Shown piece after piece: positions 21,855 through 31,249 of a stretch of 64,000 nucleotides of DNA. A program made the position numbers and the translations under genes. The stretch's first letter is position 1. Each line of letters starts with the position of its first letter. This stretch comes from Amoebidium appalachense (taxonomy: Eukaryota > Ichthyosporea). The DNA lies in the NCBI GenBank assembly GCA_963693365.1, contig CAVNZM010000014.1, forward strand, positions 1,488,001 through 1,552,000. Reading direction: 5' to 3'. The notes under the pieces are model-generated. The model was not told the origin of the DNA, did no database searches, and was given only the letters and a program-made list of their open reading frames with translations.

Positions 21855-22796
21855 CACATGCACAGAGAGAGTGGATAGGGAGAGAAAAAGAGAGATAGAT
21901 AGTTTACACATCCAACCTGAAGGTCGTGCGCGCATGCACAAACACCTACACAGACTCACGTGTACAAATACGCACACACACATGCGTCCGCGTGTGCCCG
22001 CACGGGTCATGCCCGCGTGCACACACTAAACGAACATGCACACACACAAACAGCCACGCGCACACACACACTGTCATATTGATGGTGAAGTGTCTGGTGT
22101 TGTCTATTCATGTGTCGTGTTCTAGTCCTCAGAATGCGAAGGAGTTATTCAACCTGAGGCATGCCAAGGCGCGGGTGGTCATTGAGCGGTTCTATGGTAT
22201 GCTGAAAAACCGCTTTCAGATACTCCAGAAAGCCACCAACTACTGTCCTAAGATGCTCTCGAAGATCATTCTTGTGTGCTTTCTACTTATGAACTTTATA
22301 AAAAAGCACAACGCGGAGGAGCATGGCCACTACTCAGTCGAAGAGCAGCACAACTTGCCTACACGTGGTAAGTCTTTGGTTGCATTTGGTTTTGTTTCTC
22401 TTCCTCTACCAGTTTTTCAGTTATTTTTGTTTTTATTTTGTTCTCTGGTTTTGTGGTGGGCAACGGGTCAAGATGGGTTGGAGTGTGCGTCTGCACGTTT
22501 TTTTGATGTGGTTTTTGTGGTGTGACTGATATTGCTCGAGTTGGGATGGAGTGTGCCTCTGAGCGGCGGCAGCGTTGTTGGTGTGTGTTGGGAACCAGGG
22601 GAAAGGAGGGGGTGGGTAGGGGGATGATTTATAAGACTGTATGCTTGATGTAAAGGCCTTGATGTTTTTTAACTCTGTGTTAGGCAGGGGCAACCAAAAC
22701 CAACAAGAAGACGAGGCAGAGGCAGATGCCAGAAGAGATCAAATTGCTGCAGCTATGTGGGTTGACTACACGAGCAGGGCACAGGGTGCCTGGTGA
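20645..22796 (+). CDS. HARBI1-like DDE transposase, four exons
   Basis: Catalyses cut-and-paste transposition of the surrounding element. Exons: 20645-20979, 21197-21661, 22126-22367, 22684-22796; introns are GT-AG and phases fit (1155 nt, 384 aa, TGA). The start ATG follows CACC. The N-terminal part has an HTH-like segment (VRNVAERFQHSTETVSR). Catalytic triad by pattern: Asp161 in GAVDGTLVP, Asp238 in YLGDQGYP, Glu287 in ARVVIERFYGMLKNRF. The C-terminus ends with RRDQIAAAMWVDYTSRAQG, typical of the family. Intron 2 (21662-22125) is inflated by poly-C, (CA)n and GA tracts. The frame is open throughout, so it may be active. HARBI1-like domesticated nucleases are excluded by the TIRs and target duplication around it. 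Confidence 0.9.
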
Positions 22797-22873
22797 ATAG
22801 TAAATGAGCACTGAATCGTGCAGTGACATGTGTCCGTCCCGTCCCCGTCCCCCCCCCCCCCCCCCCCCCCCCC

Positions 22874-23024
22874 GGGGAATAGGTCGAAACTCGGGTACTG
22901 TGGATGACGTGGGCCCCCCTGAGGATGGGCTCTGCTTATTATGCATACTCTTTATGTATGGCTTGCATTCTGCATCGTGTTATCCGTTTGTTCTTGTGTA
23001 CTTCGTACTTTTTGACGCATTCAA

Positions 23025-23026
<2 letters not shown>
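22874..23026. repeat. Dispersed 153-bp repeat bounded by poly-C, copy 1
   Basis: The sequence from GGGGAATAGGTCGAAA to TTCGTACTTTTTGACGCATT lies between two poly-C tracts in the 3' part of the Harbinger element. A second copy is at 40536-40689, also between poly-C tracts, with roughly ten mismatches. Confidence 0.85.
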
Positions 23027-23064
<38 letters not shown>

Positions 23065-23437
23065 AAAGAAAGATAGTAGGTAAAAGAAAAGAAAAAAACT
23101 GCACACACACACACCTTTCTGCACATGATGTTGCAAAGGTCATTCTGAGTACTTTTGTATTCCTACTAATGCTGCACCAGGCGGCGAGGCCGAACACTAA
23201 AACAATGATTTCAAACGGTGGTCACTACATCATACTCACTTCTACACGTAAAAGATGTTTCTTGCACTATCCCCCCGCCCACACCATAACAAAAAAAAGA
23301 AAGAAATTGGCGCCCTTTCAACAATCCTTTTTTGGCCACTTCAAACTATCGACGATTGGTGCAAAAGGACACCATATATAGTTCCATAAAATGAACATTC
23401 ATTGGGTCGGACATTCAGGACCTGAAAGGATTTCGCG

Positions 23438-23463
23438 CTAATCCACCTCCCGAGGTGGATTAG
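23438..23463. repeat. Perfect 12-bp-arm hairpin in Harbinger right subterminal region
   Basis: CTAATCCACCTC, a 2-bp spacer, then GAGGTGGATTAG. It could form a cruciform or serve as a paired protein-binding site. Confidence 0.85.
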
Positions 23464-23609
23464 TGGAATCCAGATTACGGCCATGTCCGAGGGGTTTGAA
23501 ACCCAGATTTACGTGACCGGATCTGGCCGTCTGTTTGGCAGCGGCTGGATTTTGAGATTTGGATTTAGCGCTAAACCCAAAATCGCCCGTAATCCGGATT
23601 TAGGACCCT

Positions 23610-23633
23610 AAACCCGGGTTGCCAAACAGGCCC
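23610..23633 (-). repeat. Right terminal inverted repeat of the Harbinger element
   Basis: Reverse complement begins GGGCCTGTTTGGCAACCCGG and matches the left end. Followed by TAA, the target duplication. Confidence 0.88.
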
Positions 23634-23636
23634 TAA

Positions 23637-24380
23637 CCTATCAATCCGGCACTGGCGGAACCGGATCTAAGTAACTATCTGCGTCCGCAAAACTGTAAGA
23701 ATTCAATCCGTAGTCAATTTGAAAGCGCAAAACTCCACCATGCCTTAAGCAAAAAGCACAGAGAAAAAAAATACATAAACGGTTTACCAGCCTTTTCCAT
23801 TGCCACTCAGTCAATCAGTAACACTCGCCAGCTTTGACAGCCCCCAGAAACGCGATTTTAGCTTATCACCTATCCCGCCAATCAGAATGTCCCCTATCTC
23901 AATCCGCCGGTCGGTCGGTTCCAACACGATCCATCGAGCAAAATCTAGCAGCATAATCAAGTTAAATTTTAATTATTTTATTTAGATAAAGACGATCTCC
24001 AATCCGAAAGCGCCAAACTCCCCCATATATAGGCAAAAAACACAAACCATATATAGGCAAAAAGCACAGAGAAAAAACATAGGACAGGCGTTTTGACCTC
24101 CAGAAACGGTGGACCCTCTAGCGAGTAGAGGCTGATAAAACTGGGCGTGTTTTTCACTGGATTGTATTTCAGATTTTATATTCACATGGAATTCCGGATA
24201 TTCACATGGAATTCCGGATCAGATCGCAGATCATTCTAGATCTTGCCGGTGGTGATGGTGGTGGCTTTGTAGTGTGTGTGTGGGTACCCGTGTGTGCCAG
24301 TGTGTGGGGAGGGAGGGAGGGGGGGGGGGGGGGGGGGGGGGGGGCACATATAGCATGGGGAAATTTTGCACTTTTTTGTC
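23637..24380. other. Gene-poor stretch with small repeats
   Basis: Contains repeated phrases CATATATAGGCAAAAA(G/A)CAC (about 24024 and 24051) and a perfect direct duplication of ATTCACATGGAATTCCGGAT near 24179-24219, then poly-G at 24320-24344. No supported gene. Confidence 0.5.
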
Positions 24381-24390
24381 CGAGCTAAGC

Positions 24391-24626
24391 GGATACTCGT
24401 GGTGACGTCATGCGTGGCATATGTTTCCGGCCCGGCTGTGCGAGCTGTGACGTCATACTTGGCGTGGAATAGTCCACAGGTGTATCTGTGCAAGTTGCCT
24501 GGAAGTCTATGGTCGAATATTTCATGTTCCTTTTATGATCAGAGTACCTCGTCCCATTACCATGCCAGCTCCACACATGCCTAGTCGAGCATGAGCTCCT
24601 TGTCGTACAGTAGTACTTGCGGCAAC
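24391..24626 (+). repeat. Left arm of a 235-bp inverted repeat
   Basis: CGTGGTGACGTCATGCG through TACTTGCGGCAACC. Its diverged reverse complement occupies 27220-27385 and 27580-27630, where a 195-bp insertion splits it. Both arms carry TGACGTCA sites (24403 and 24448 here). Confidence 0.75.
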
Positions 24627-25127
24627 CGGGGCTAACTCCCCCCTGGGTTGGGAATGGGCGGCTTGAGAAAAAATTCCACCGCTTCCAGGTCACACGAGCA
24701 TCTCAAATATCCTGTATACACGATATTGAGGAGGGGGGAAATGTGCATCCCCCTGGTTGAGGGGGTTCGATGTCCGATATGGAGGTCCTTCATTTTCCAT
24801 CTCTGACGTCATAATCCCCTTTCATTTTCCATGCACACATATAAAAGACATAGCATGATATTTATTACATAATATCCGTAATAAATGCATACGATAGCAT
24901 GATATTTTACTTTTTAAAATATATGATTTCACCTTAAAGTTTTAAAACCCACTTCGGACTGGGTTTCCATGCTTTTCCATGCGAACATCTGGAGTGCTGG
25001 CCCGAAAAGCGACCCGTCGACCCTTGTCTGCGAACATACATGATCATCAGTTTGCCCAATTGCTCGCCCATTTTCATTTGCAGGAAGGAGGCCTTGCTCT
25101 AGTCTACCAAGAAGTCGTCAGAGAAAA

Positions 25128-25601
25128 ATGACAACCCACTGGGCGCAACGGTTTTTTCAGGCCTTCACCGACAATGCAACAAATATTACCGCAGCGGTGG
25201 CCCTGTTTGGGACGTTCGGGGCTACGTTGCATTACATTGAGGCAAACCGTCAGCGCACTGCAGTTCTGGAGGAAAAGATCAGCAAGACTCAAGCGGTCTT
25301 CGAGGTCAAGGAGGTAGCTCTGGAGGAAAAGATCAGCAAGACTCAAGCGGTCTTCGAGGTCAAGGAGGTAGCTCTAAAGGAAAAGATCAGCAAGACTCAG
25401 GCGGTCTTCGAGGTTGAGCTGCGTAGCAAGGAAAAGGAAATGGCTGCCCAGAGGGAGTTGTTTGAGCACAAGCTGGAGATACAGGAGCAGAAGCACCAGA
25501 GGGAGGTGGAAGCCTTCAAGGCGTTTACGTGGGATGTTCTGGTGAAGACCGGCCTGTCTGCAGACTACCCTTTCCAGCCCCATCCCAAGGCCGGGCAGTA
25601 G
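25128..25601 (+). CDS. Small membrane-anchored coiled-coil protein with 18-residue tandem repeats
   Basis: 157 aa, function not recognised. Residues about 19-37 are hydrophobic (NITAAVALFGTFGATLHYI), a likely membrane helix. A long charged coiled coil follows (residues about 45-130) and a short C-terminal tail with WDVLVKTGLSADYPFQP. Within the coil, an 18-codon unit (LEEKISKTQAVFEVKEVA) occurs twice perfectly at nucleotide level (25266-25319, 25320-25373) and a third time in part. An acceptor-like TTTGCAG at about 25082 suggests a 5' UTR intron. The ATG follows AGAAAA. The topology resembles organelle coiled-coil proteins, but this is only a shape similarity. Confidence 0.65.
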   Translation: MTTHWAQRFFQAFTDNATNITAAVALFGTFGATLHYIEANRQRTAVLEEKISKTQAVFEVKEVALEEKISKTQAVFEVKEVALKEKISKTQAVFEVELRSKEKEMAAQRELFEHKLEIQEQKHQREVEAFKAFTWDVLVKTGLSADYPFQPHPKAGQ

Positions 25602-26968
25602 ATGCTTGGTCAGAGGTCCTCGTAAGAAGTTGTTATGGTTGAGTTACTTCCGGCGTCTTTGAGCCTGGGCATGCAGCAAATTCGTTTTAGATATATTTGT
25701 TCGCTGTTAGGAAACTGATTTTTTGAAGGTTGTTTATGAGATTGTGGCATAGGTTGATGATGTACAATAATTTAGTCCAGTTGTAAGACATGCAAAGTGG
25801 ATATGAGTGAAGGTCAGTGAAAGCGCTTGCAGGGCCCAGGTGGCAATAGCTAGCCGTTTATTTGAGTGAAGCAAGGGACACCGTTTGTTTTGAATTTTTA
25901 GTCGGAGCCGTAAGCTGCTCTATCGAATGACCTACACTATCGACACTTCACCCTTGCTGACGACCACATCAATACATAAGGCTGGAATGACCTTTCTCTC
26001 AAGTTGACTACGCACTTAAATGCCATGCAGACGCAGAAGCCTTCCCAAGAGATCGTGGCCCTGGTGATGCCGTCTTAGGGTCTCGCCGCTGCAGCTCGGC
26101 GGCAGTTGATTTGATTTCTGCCCGTTCTACTCCTCTCTTCTACCCCCTCGTTATCCATTCCGGGTGCCAGGGTGCCAAGATGTCCTGATGTGTTCATACA
26201 CACTAGACATCTTAAAGCTAGCTATACTGTGCAATGATAAGCATGGCTCATCACAGAAGCACAGAAGCCATGCCCCGCGCTTAGTTGGATTCCTGTGTGG
26301 GTCTATCAGCTTTATACCAAAAAATGACAGTGTTGTCAATCATTTGCAAAAACTGGCATTAAGCCTTAGCATTCATAGGTCATATAGTAAGGACGTGTCA
26401 CAAAGGTTTTCAACAACAATAGGGAACGAGGAACAGAGATTGTTGGGCAAATATAATATAAAAGATATATAATAATAGAATCTAAAAACGAATGTGAATC
26501 TCTCGATAGCTCACTTCTGTAGATAGTGCGCAAATAGGAGATATACGAGAAGGGACGGCGAGTGGGTTGGTGGGTGGTTCGAAAGTAGAGAGAAAGTGTG
26601 TGAAAGCGTGTGTGTGAGGTGAGCCAGAGTACGAAATAGTTGTGGTTCCGAGGAGAGAAGGGAGATAAAAAAGTCATGGGGGGTGATAGGGGAGGGAGGG
26701 GAGAAAAAGCAAATTCATGCATGTGTGTGTGTGGTTGAGCATGAATGAGGGGGTATCAAGTAAGCAAGCACGGAATCGGGGGGATAGTAAGAGGCAAAAG
26801 GAAAAGGGTGGTCGAATCTCTTAAGAGTAAGCACGTGTTGAACAAGAGAGAGGGGACAGCAAGAGTATGGTTGATGTTTGTTAGCAAGTGAATGGCAGGG
26901 GTAAGTGTTTGTGCATGTGTGTGTGTACTATCCGCATCGCTTTCATGGAATCGAAGCTTCAGCTTGAC
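25602..26968. other. No supported gene
   Basis: 3' flank of the coiled-coil gene, then mixed and GA/GT-rich sequence. No ORF has family resemblance. Confidence 0.5.
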
Positions 26969-27070
26969 TTAGTCATCAGGACAAACTTGAACAGCATGCT
27001 CGTTAACAACTGTCTCGATCAAGGTCTCGACAAGCTCTTTGTCAGCCAGCCCTGTTATTTCAGGACTCAT
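26969..27070 (-). CDS. Short ORF or terminal exon (33 aa)
   Basis: Minus-strand frame MSPEITGLADKELVETL... ending in CPDD and TAA. The composition looks protein-like (amphipathic helix, acidic tail), but no donor or acceptor is clear. Could be the last exon of an unrecognised gene or chance. Confidence 0.22.
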   Translation of the reverse strand: MSPEITGLADKELVETLIETVVNEHAVQVCPDD

Positions 27071-27219
27071 TAAGAGTCAACGGGCGAAATAGACTAGGCC
27101 AAACAGCATCTATGTGATCACGAGCTGCCATAGCTTCAGTACTGATTATTTTGTTTTGTACACCATGTCCGGAAAAAACTCTTGTCGAACCCGAAAAGAA
27201 GTGCAAAATTAGTTACTTT

Positions 27220-27632
27220 GGGTTGCCGCAAGTGCTACTTACGACAAAGAGCTCATGCTCGACTAGGCATGTGTGGAGGTAATGGGACGAGGTACTCTGA
27301 TCATCAAAGGAACCATGAAATATTCGACCATAGACTTCCAGACACACACCACTGGACTCTTCCACGCCAAGTATGACGTCACAGCTCGCAGGCGAATGGG
27401 TCCCCTTGGGCTGTAAAGCGCTTCGCTCGTCTGTCTAAGCTCCACAAGCTACTGAAAAACTCAGTCAATGGCTAGCATAAGGGAAAATAGGGTTAAAGGG
27501 TATAGGTCAAAAAACGTCCTCGTCATCTATTTTGCTCTTCTACGACTCTGCTGTCTTAATTAAGCTTACGTCAGCCAAGTCAGCACAGCCGGGCCAGAAA
27601 CATTTGTCACGCATGACGTCACCACGATGTTC
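27220..27632 (-). repeat. Right arm of the inverted repeat, interrupted
   Basis: Reverse complement of 24391-24626, about 80-85% identical by eye, split by about 195 bp at 27386-27580. The pair encloses about 2.6 kb including the coiled-coil gene. Confidence 0.7.
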
Positions 27633-27633
27633 C

Positions 27634-27720
27634 CTACATGTTTTCATCCTCCTCCTCGTCCTCCACATGTACAGGCAACCACGCGTTAGCCTGTGTTTGT
27701 GCCTCGAGTTGGGGAAAATT
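27634..27720 (-). pseudogene. Degenerate copy of the acidic-tail terminal exon
   Basis: Minus strand encodes QTQANAWLPVHVEDEEEDEN followed by Met and TAG, matching QTQSNMWLPVEDEEDENM at 27970-28107. The membrane segment is not preserved. A third trace (CCCTACATGTTTCA at 27836) lies between them. Confidence 0.55.
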
Positions 27721-27969
27721 CAGAAAAAGAACCCCAAAACGCCCGGGTTTCTCTATTATCGAATTGTTTCCCCCCCCTCTGACATGGGAAACTCGTAAAA
27801 CCAAACCAAAAACACAGTTTTTTTTTTGATACTCCCTACATGTTTCACTCTCCTAAACGCCGATAAATCCAGGAGATTCGGAAAACTCAACCAAAAACAC
27901 CACGTATTGGATGTTCCCTGCATTATTTCATACACGGAGATACGGCAAACTAAACCAAAAACACCGTCC

Positions 27970-28107
27970 CTACATGTTTTCATCCTCCTCGTCCTCCACC
28001 GGAAGCCACATGTTGCTTTGTGTCTGTTCCTGTCTCTTGCGCCTGCCCATCTTCCTCCACACGAGAAGACCCAGCACACCCACGCCAAACCCACCAATCA
28101 CGATGGC
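27970..28107 (-). CDS. Terminal exon of a single-pass membrane protein
   Basis: After a good acceptor (TTCTAACAG) the minus strand encodes 45 residues and TAG. A membrane helix (AIVIGGFGVGVLGLLVW) is followed by a basic stop-transfer RKMGRRKRQ and an acidic tail ending VEDEEDENM. This is the shape of a type I membrane protein C-terminus. Upstream exons are not identified; they may be among the minus-strand exons at 29.9-32.8 kb. Sequence between this exon and 27634 consists of repeated units containing AACCAAAAACACC. Confidence 0.6.
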   Translation of the reverse strand, partial: AIVIGGFGVGVLGLLVWRKMGRRKRQEQTQSNMWLPVEDEEDENM

Positions 28108-28110
28108 CTG

Positions 28111-28840
28111 TTAGAAGTTAAAACGACCGTGTAAGTAAAGTGGCCAATCAGAACTAATAAAATAAGTAAAATAATAATAACAATAAAACGTGTTTTCGTG
28201 TATGCGTGTGTGCACGTGTGTCTGCGCACGCACCCAAAGGTGTGCCTGGCGTAATTGTATGCGTGTGTATGTGTACATGTTGGGAGTGATGGTGGTGGTT
28301 GGTGGAGGGGATGAGAGAGGGGGGCGGGGAGGGGGAAGGGGGGGGAAGGAGCGATCAGGGAGATGAAATTGCTATTCGTGTGTACGTGCATCCGTTTGTG
28401 GTATGTGCCTCTGTTTGCTTTTGGCGCCCCTAGATGTCCCCTTCCCTCCCCCCCCCCTCCCCTCTCTCTCCCACCTCCCCGACTCCTTCCCCCCTCTCTC
28501 GTCTCCGCATGCATGTTCGGGTTTCACACTCCTGGCAGTCTCACTTGCCCTCACACACACACACTCTCTCTCTCCCTCCTGACCTCAGACCGCCCCTTCC
28601 CCTGTCCATGGGAAGGGGGGGGGGGGAATAACATATGAGGGGCGAAAGCGCGGGGAGGGGAAGAAGGCAGGGCAGTGGACCAAGAGAAAAGCTATAAGAG
28701 GAAGAGAAGGAAAGAGGGGGGGGGGGGGGGAGGGGGGGGAGGGAGGGGGGCTTCACACCAGTGCGACATAGATGTGCAGATTTGTGCTCCCTGCCTTTTC
28801 CTCTCCTACCTGTGCCCTGTAGTAACACGGTCAGCATCCA
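28111..28840. other. Low-complexity stretch, no gene
   Basis: G/A-rich and C-rich tracts with (CA) runs. No exon could be supported. Confidence 0.5.
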
Positions 28841-29600
28841 CTACATAATTTAACATTTATACCAGCCAAACATTTATACGAACACGCTCATGCATGAAAA
28901 CGTGGCCACTTAGACATTTATACGCACCCACTTATACATTTTTATACATATCCACTATACATTTATACCCACCCCCTTATGAATTTACACGCACCAAGTT
29001 ACAAATTTATAAGCATCCATTTTGCACATATACCCACCCACAAATGGACTTCTACACATCCGTTATTCATACACATCCATTACATATTTATTCACACCAC
29101 ATAGACATACACCAATCCACTTAAACATTTATACATACCCCCATTTTTACATTTCTACCTGACACATATGGAGGCACCCATTCATACATTTGTACACACC
29201 CACTTAGACATTGTTCCCACATGAGTTATACTTACACAAATCACTCATGCATTTATCCACATCCACGTCCAGATTTACCAACTGGTGTCTTTTTGCCTCT
29301 CATTTGATATATTTATACACACCCACTATCCACATCCACGTCCAGATTTATACTTACCAACTGGTGTCTTTTTGTCTCTCATTTGATATATTTATACACA
29401 CCCACTTATACAACAACTTTACATTCCTCCCCCCCCCCCCCCCCCCCCCCGCCATTTAAACATCAACCCCCCTCCACCCTCACCCCCCTTCCCCCCACAC
29501 ATACACACATCCCCCCCCCACACAGACACACACACTTACACATCTATACAAACCCACTTACATACTTATAAACACCTACTACTATACACATTTATACCCA
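28840..29600. repeat. Degenerate minisatellite, ACATTTATACACACCCACTT family
   Basis: More than twenty imperfect units of about 20 bp. An internal direct duplication of about 70 bp carries ACCAACTGGTGTCTTTTTG at about 29277 and 29356. Confidence 0.8.
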
Positions 29601-29644
29601 CCCAATTAAACACAGAAATCCAGAACCCAAAAACACCATGGGCC

Positions 29645-29726
29645 TTAACACCATAGGGACCATATCCGTCTTCATAGGCCCGTATCCCACAAGCCCGACC
29701 AATATAAACAGTACCACACGATGCCA
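29645..29726 (-). pseudogene. Exon copy 3 of a triplicated exon, splice sites lost
   Basis: Minus strand can encode GLVGYGPMKTDMVPMVLR, homologous to copies 1 and 2. The position of the acceptor AG reads TG and that of the donor GT reads GC, so it would not be spliced in. Confidence 0.55.
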
Positions 29727-29788
29727 AATTCAAAAAAAGCCAAAAATAAAAAATAAAAAATAAAAATAAAAAATAATCCAACCCATAA

Positions 29789-29907
<119 letters not shown>

Positions 29908-29991
29908 GAAAAAGGAAAAAAAAAAAAAAAAAAAAAACCACGAGAAATCCAACACCAAAACCTAAATAACCACACACCACCACCCACGTAC

Positions 29992-30069
29992 CTAAATACC
30001 ACAGGGACCATCTCTGAGTTCATAGGCCCGTATCCCACAACACCACACCGAAAACAATACAACACGAAC
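29992..30069 (-). CDS. Exon copy 2 of a triplicated exon
   Basis: 78-nt exon with acceptor GAAATTAG and donor GTACGTG, phase 2 at both ends. It encodes FVLYCFRCGVVGYGPMNSEM and VPVVF, homologous to the 3' part of copy 1. Inclusion would keep the frame of copy 1 (its final AG plus this G give Arg). Flanked by long (CA)n (29790-29904) and poly-A. Confidence 0.5.
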   Translation of the reverse strand, partial: VRVVLFSVWCCGIRAYELRDGPCGI

Positions 30070-30084
30070 CTAATTTCAAGGGGC

Positions 30085-30122
<38 letters not shown>

Positions 30123-30199
30123 AAAAAGAAAAAAACACCCAATCCAACCACCAAAACCCACAGCCAAATCAAAACAACCACCAAAAAAAAAAAACCCAC

Positions 30200-30269
<70 letters not shown>

Positions 30270-30329
30270 CAAAACAAAACAAAAAATAAAAATAAAAAAA
30301 ATCCAAAACCCCACAAATCACCCACACAC

Positions 30330-30450
30330 CTTAAGAACACAGGGATCATCTCAGCATTCATAGGCCTGTAGCCCACATGCCCAACCTGGGCAAGCAGTGC
30401 CTGTATGAACCCTGAATGGCTGCCAACCCCTATGTGCCGTATACTGGGGC
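30330..30450 (-). CDS. Exon copy 1 of a triplicated exon
   Basis: 121-nt exon, acceptor ACCACCAG, donor GTGTGTGG. It encodes PSIRHIGVGSHSGFIQALL followed by AQVGHVGYRPMNAEMIPVFL. Its phase joins correctly to the upstream exon at 30891-30953. Product not recognised. Confidence 0.55.
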
Positions 30451-30487
30451 CTGGTGGTGTTGTTTTCACAGCATGAGTCAGAAATCG

Positions 30488-30725
30488 CTATCCTACCCCC
30501 TTACTCCCCTCCCCCTCACCTTTTTTTTCGCACACCACATACACACACACACACACACACCCTCCCCCCACCCACCCACCCACCCACCCACCCACCCATA
30601 CCCTCCCCCCCCCCCCCCCCCCCCCCCCACACACCCACCCACCCCCACCCACCCACCCACCCACCCACCCACGTACACACACACACCCATACCCACACAC
30701 ACTCACACACACCCACACACACACC

Positions 30726-30757
<32 letters not shown>

Positions 30758-30821
30758 TACACACGCACACTCACACACTCACACACACACACTCACACAC
30801 TCACACACACACACTCGCTCA

Positions 30822-30875
<54 letters not shown>

Positions 30876-30885
30876 CACACGCACA
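30488..30885. repeat. (CCCA)n and (CA)n intronic repeat
   Basis: Dense CACCCACC and CACACTCACA arrays with poly-C between two minus-strand exons. Confidence 0.9.
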
Positions 30886-30890
30886 CGCAC

Positions 30891-30953
30891 CTGCTAGCTC
30901 CCACAGCTGTTCCAGAAATGCTTGTGCCCGCTGTTTCACCTGCCGGCAAAACT
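30891..30953 (-). CDS. Internal exon of an unrecognised minus-strand gene
   Basis: Acceptor TTCTGATAG, donor GTGCGTG. It encodes FCRQVKQRAQAFLEQLWELA, an amphipathic helix, ending in phase 1, which fits the next exon at 30450. Probably the same gene as the ORF at 31250-32798, but the intervening join is not resolved. Confidence 0.45.
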
Positions 30954-31003
30954 CTATCAGAACAACATGAATCACATTTTTATAAGCGAGGGATACAACC
31001 GGA

Positions 31004-31037
<34 letters not shown>

Positions 31038-31249
31038 CACGCGCGTGTGTGTGCGGCTGTGGGTGTGCGTGCGTGCGCTTACTTGCATGTGTGCCTGTGT
31101 GCATTTTAGGAAGGGGAGTGGGGGGGCCGGGGGGAGGGGGAGGGGGGGGGGGGGTCTGTGGAAAATCGTTGCAGAAAGAGAACATAATCCCCTAATCCCC
31201 TGATAGTCTGACAGCGTACATAGTCTGTTTACAACTGTTGTTCCTTCAG

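Larger units (their letters stand above)
20335..23633 (+). mobile_element. Complete PIF/Harbinger DNA transposon
   Basis: 3,299 bp with terminal inverted repeats: left GGGCCTGTTTGGCAACGCGG, right end reading GGGTTGCCAAACAGGCCC. They are flanked by TAA on both sides (20332-20334 and 23634-23636), the 3-bp target typical of PIF/Harbinger. It encodes one DDE transposase (20645-22796). Subterminal regions are rich in short ATCCGGAT/ATCCAGAT motifs in both orientations, possible transposase binding sites. No Myb/SANT companion gene, usual in this superfamily, is visible. Confidence 0.88.

Noticed and set aside
28840-29600. Regularly spaced repeats resembling a CRISPR array
   Set aside because: Units are imperfect, contiguous and AT/CA-rich, without unique spacers, in a eukaryotic context.
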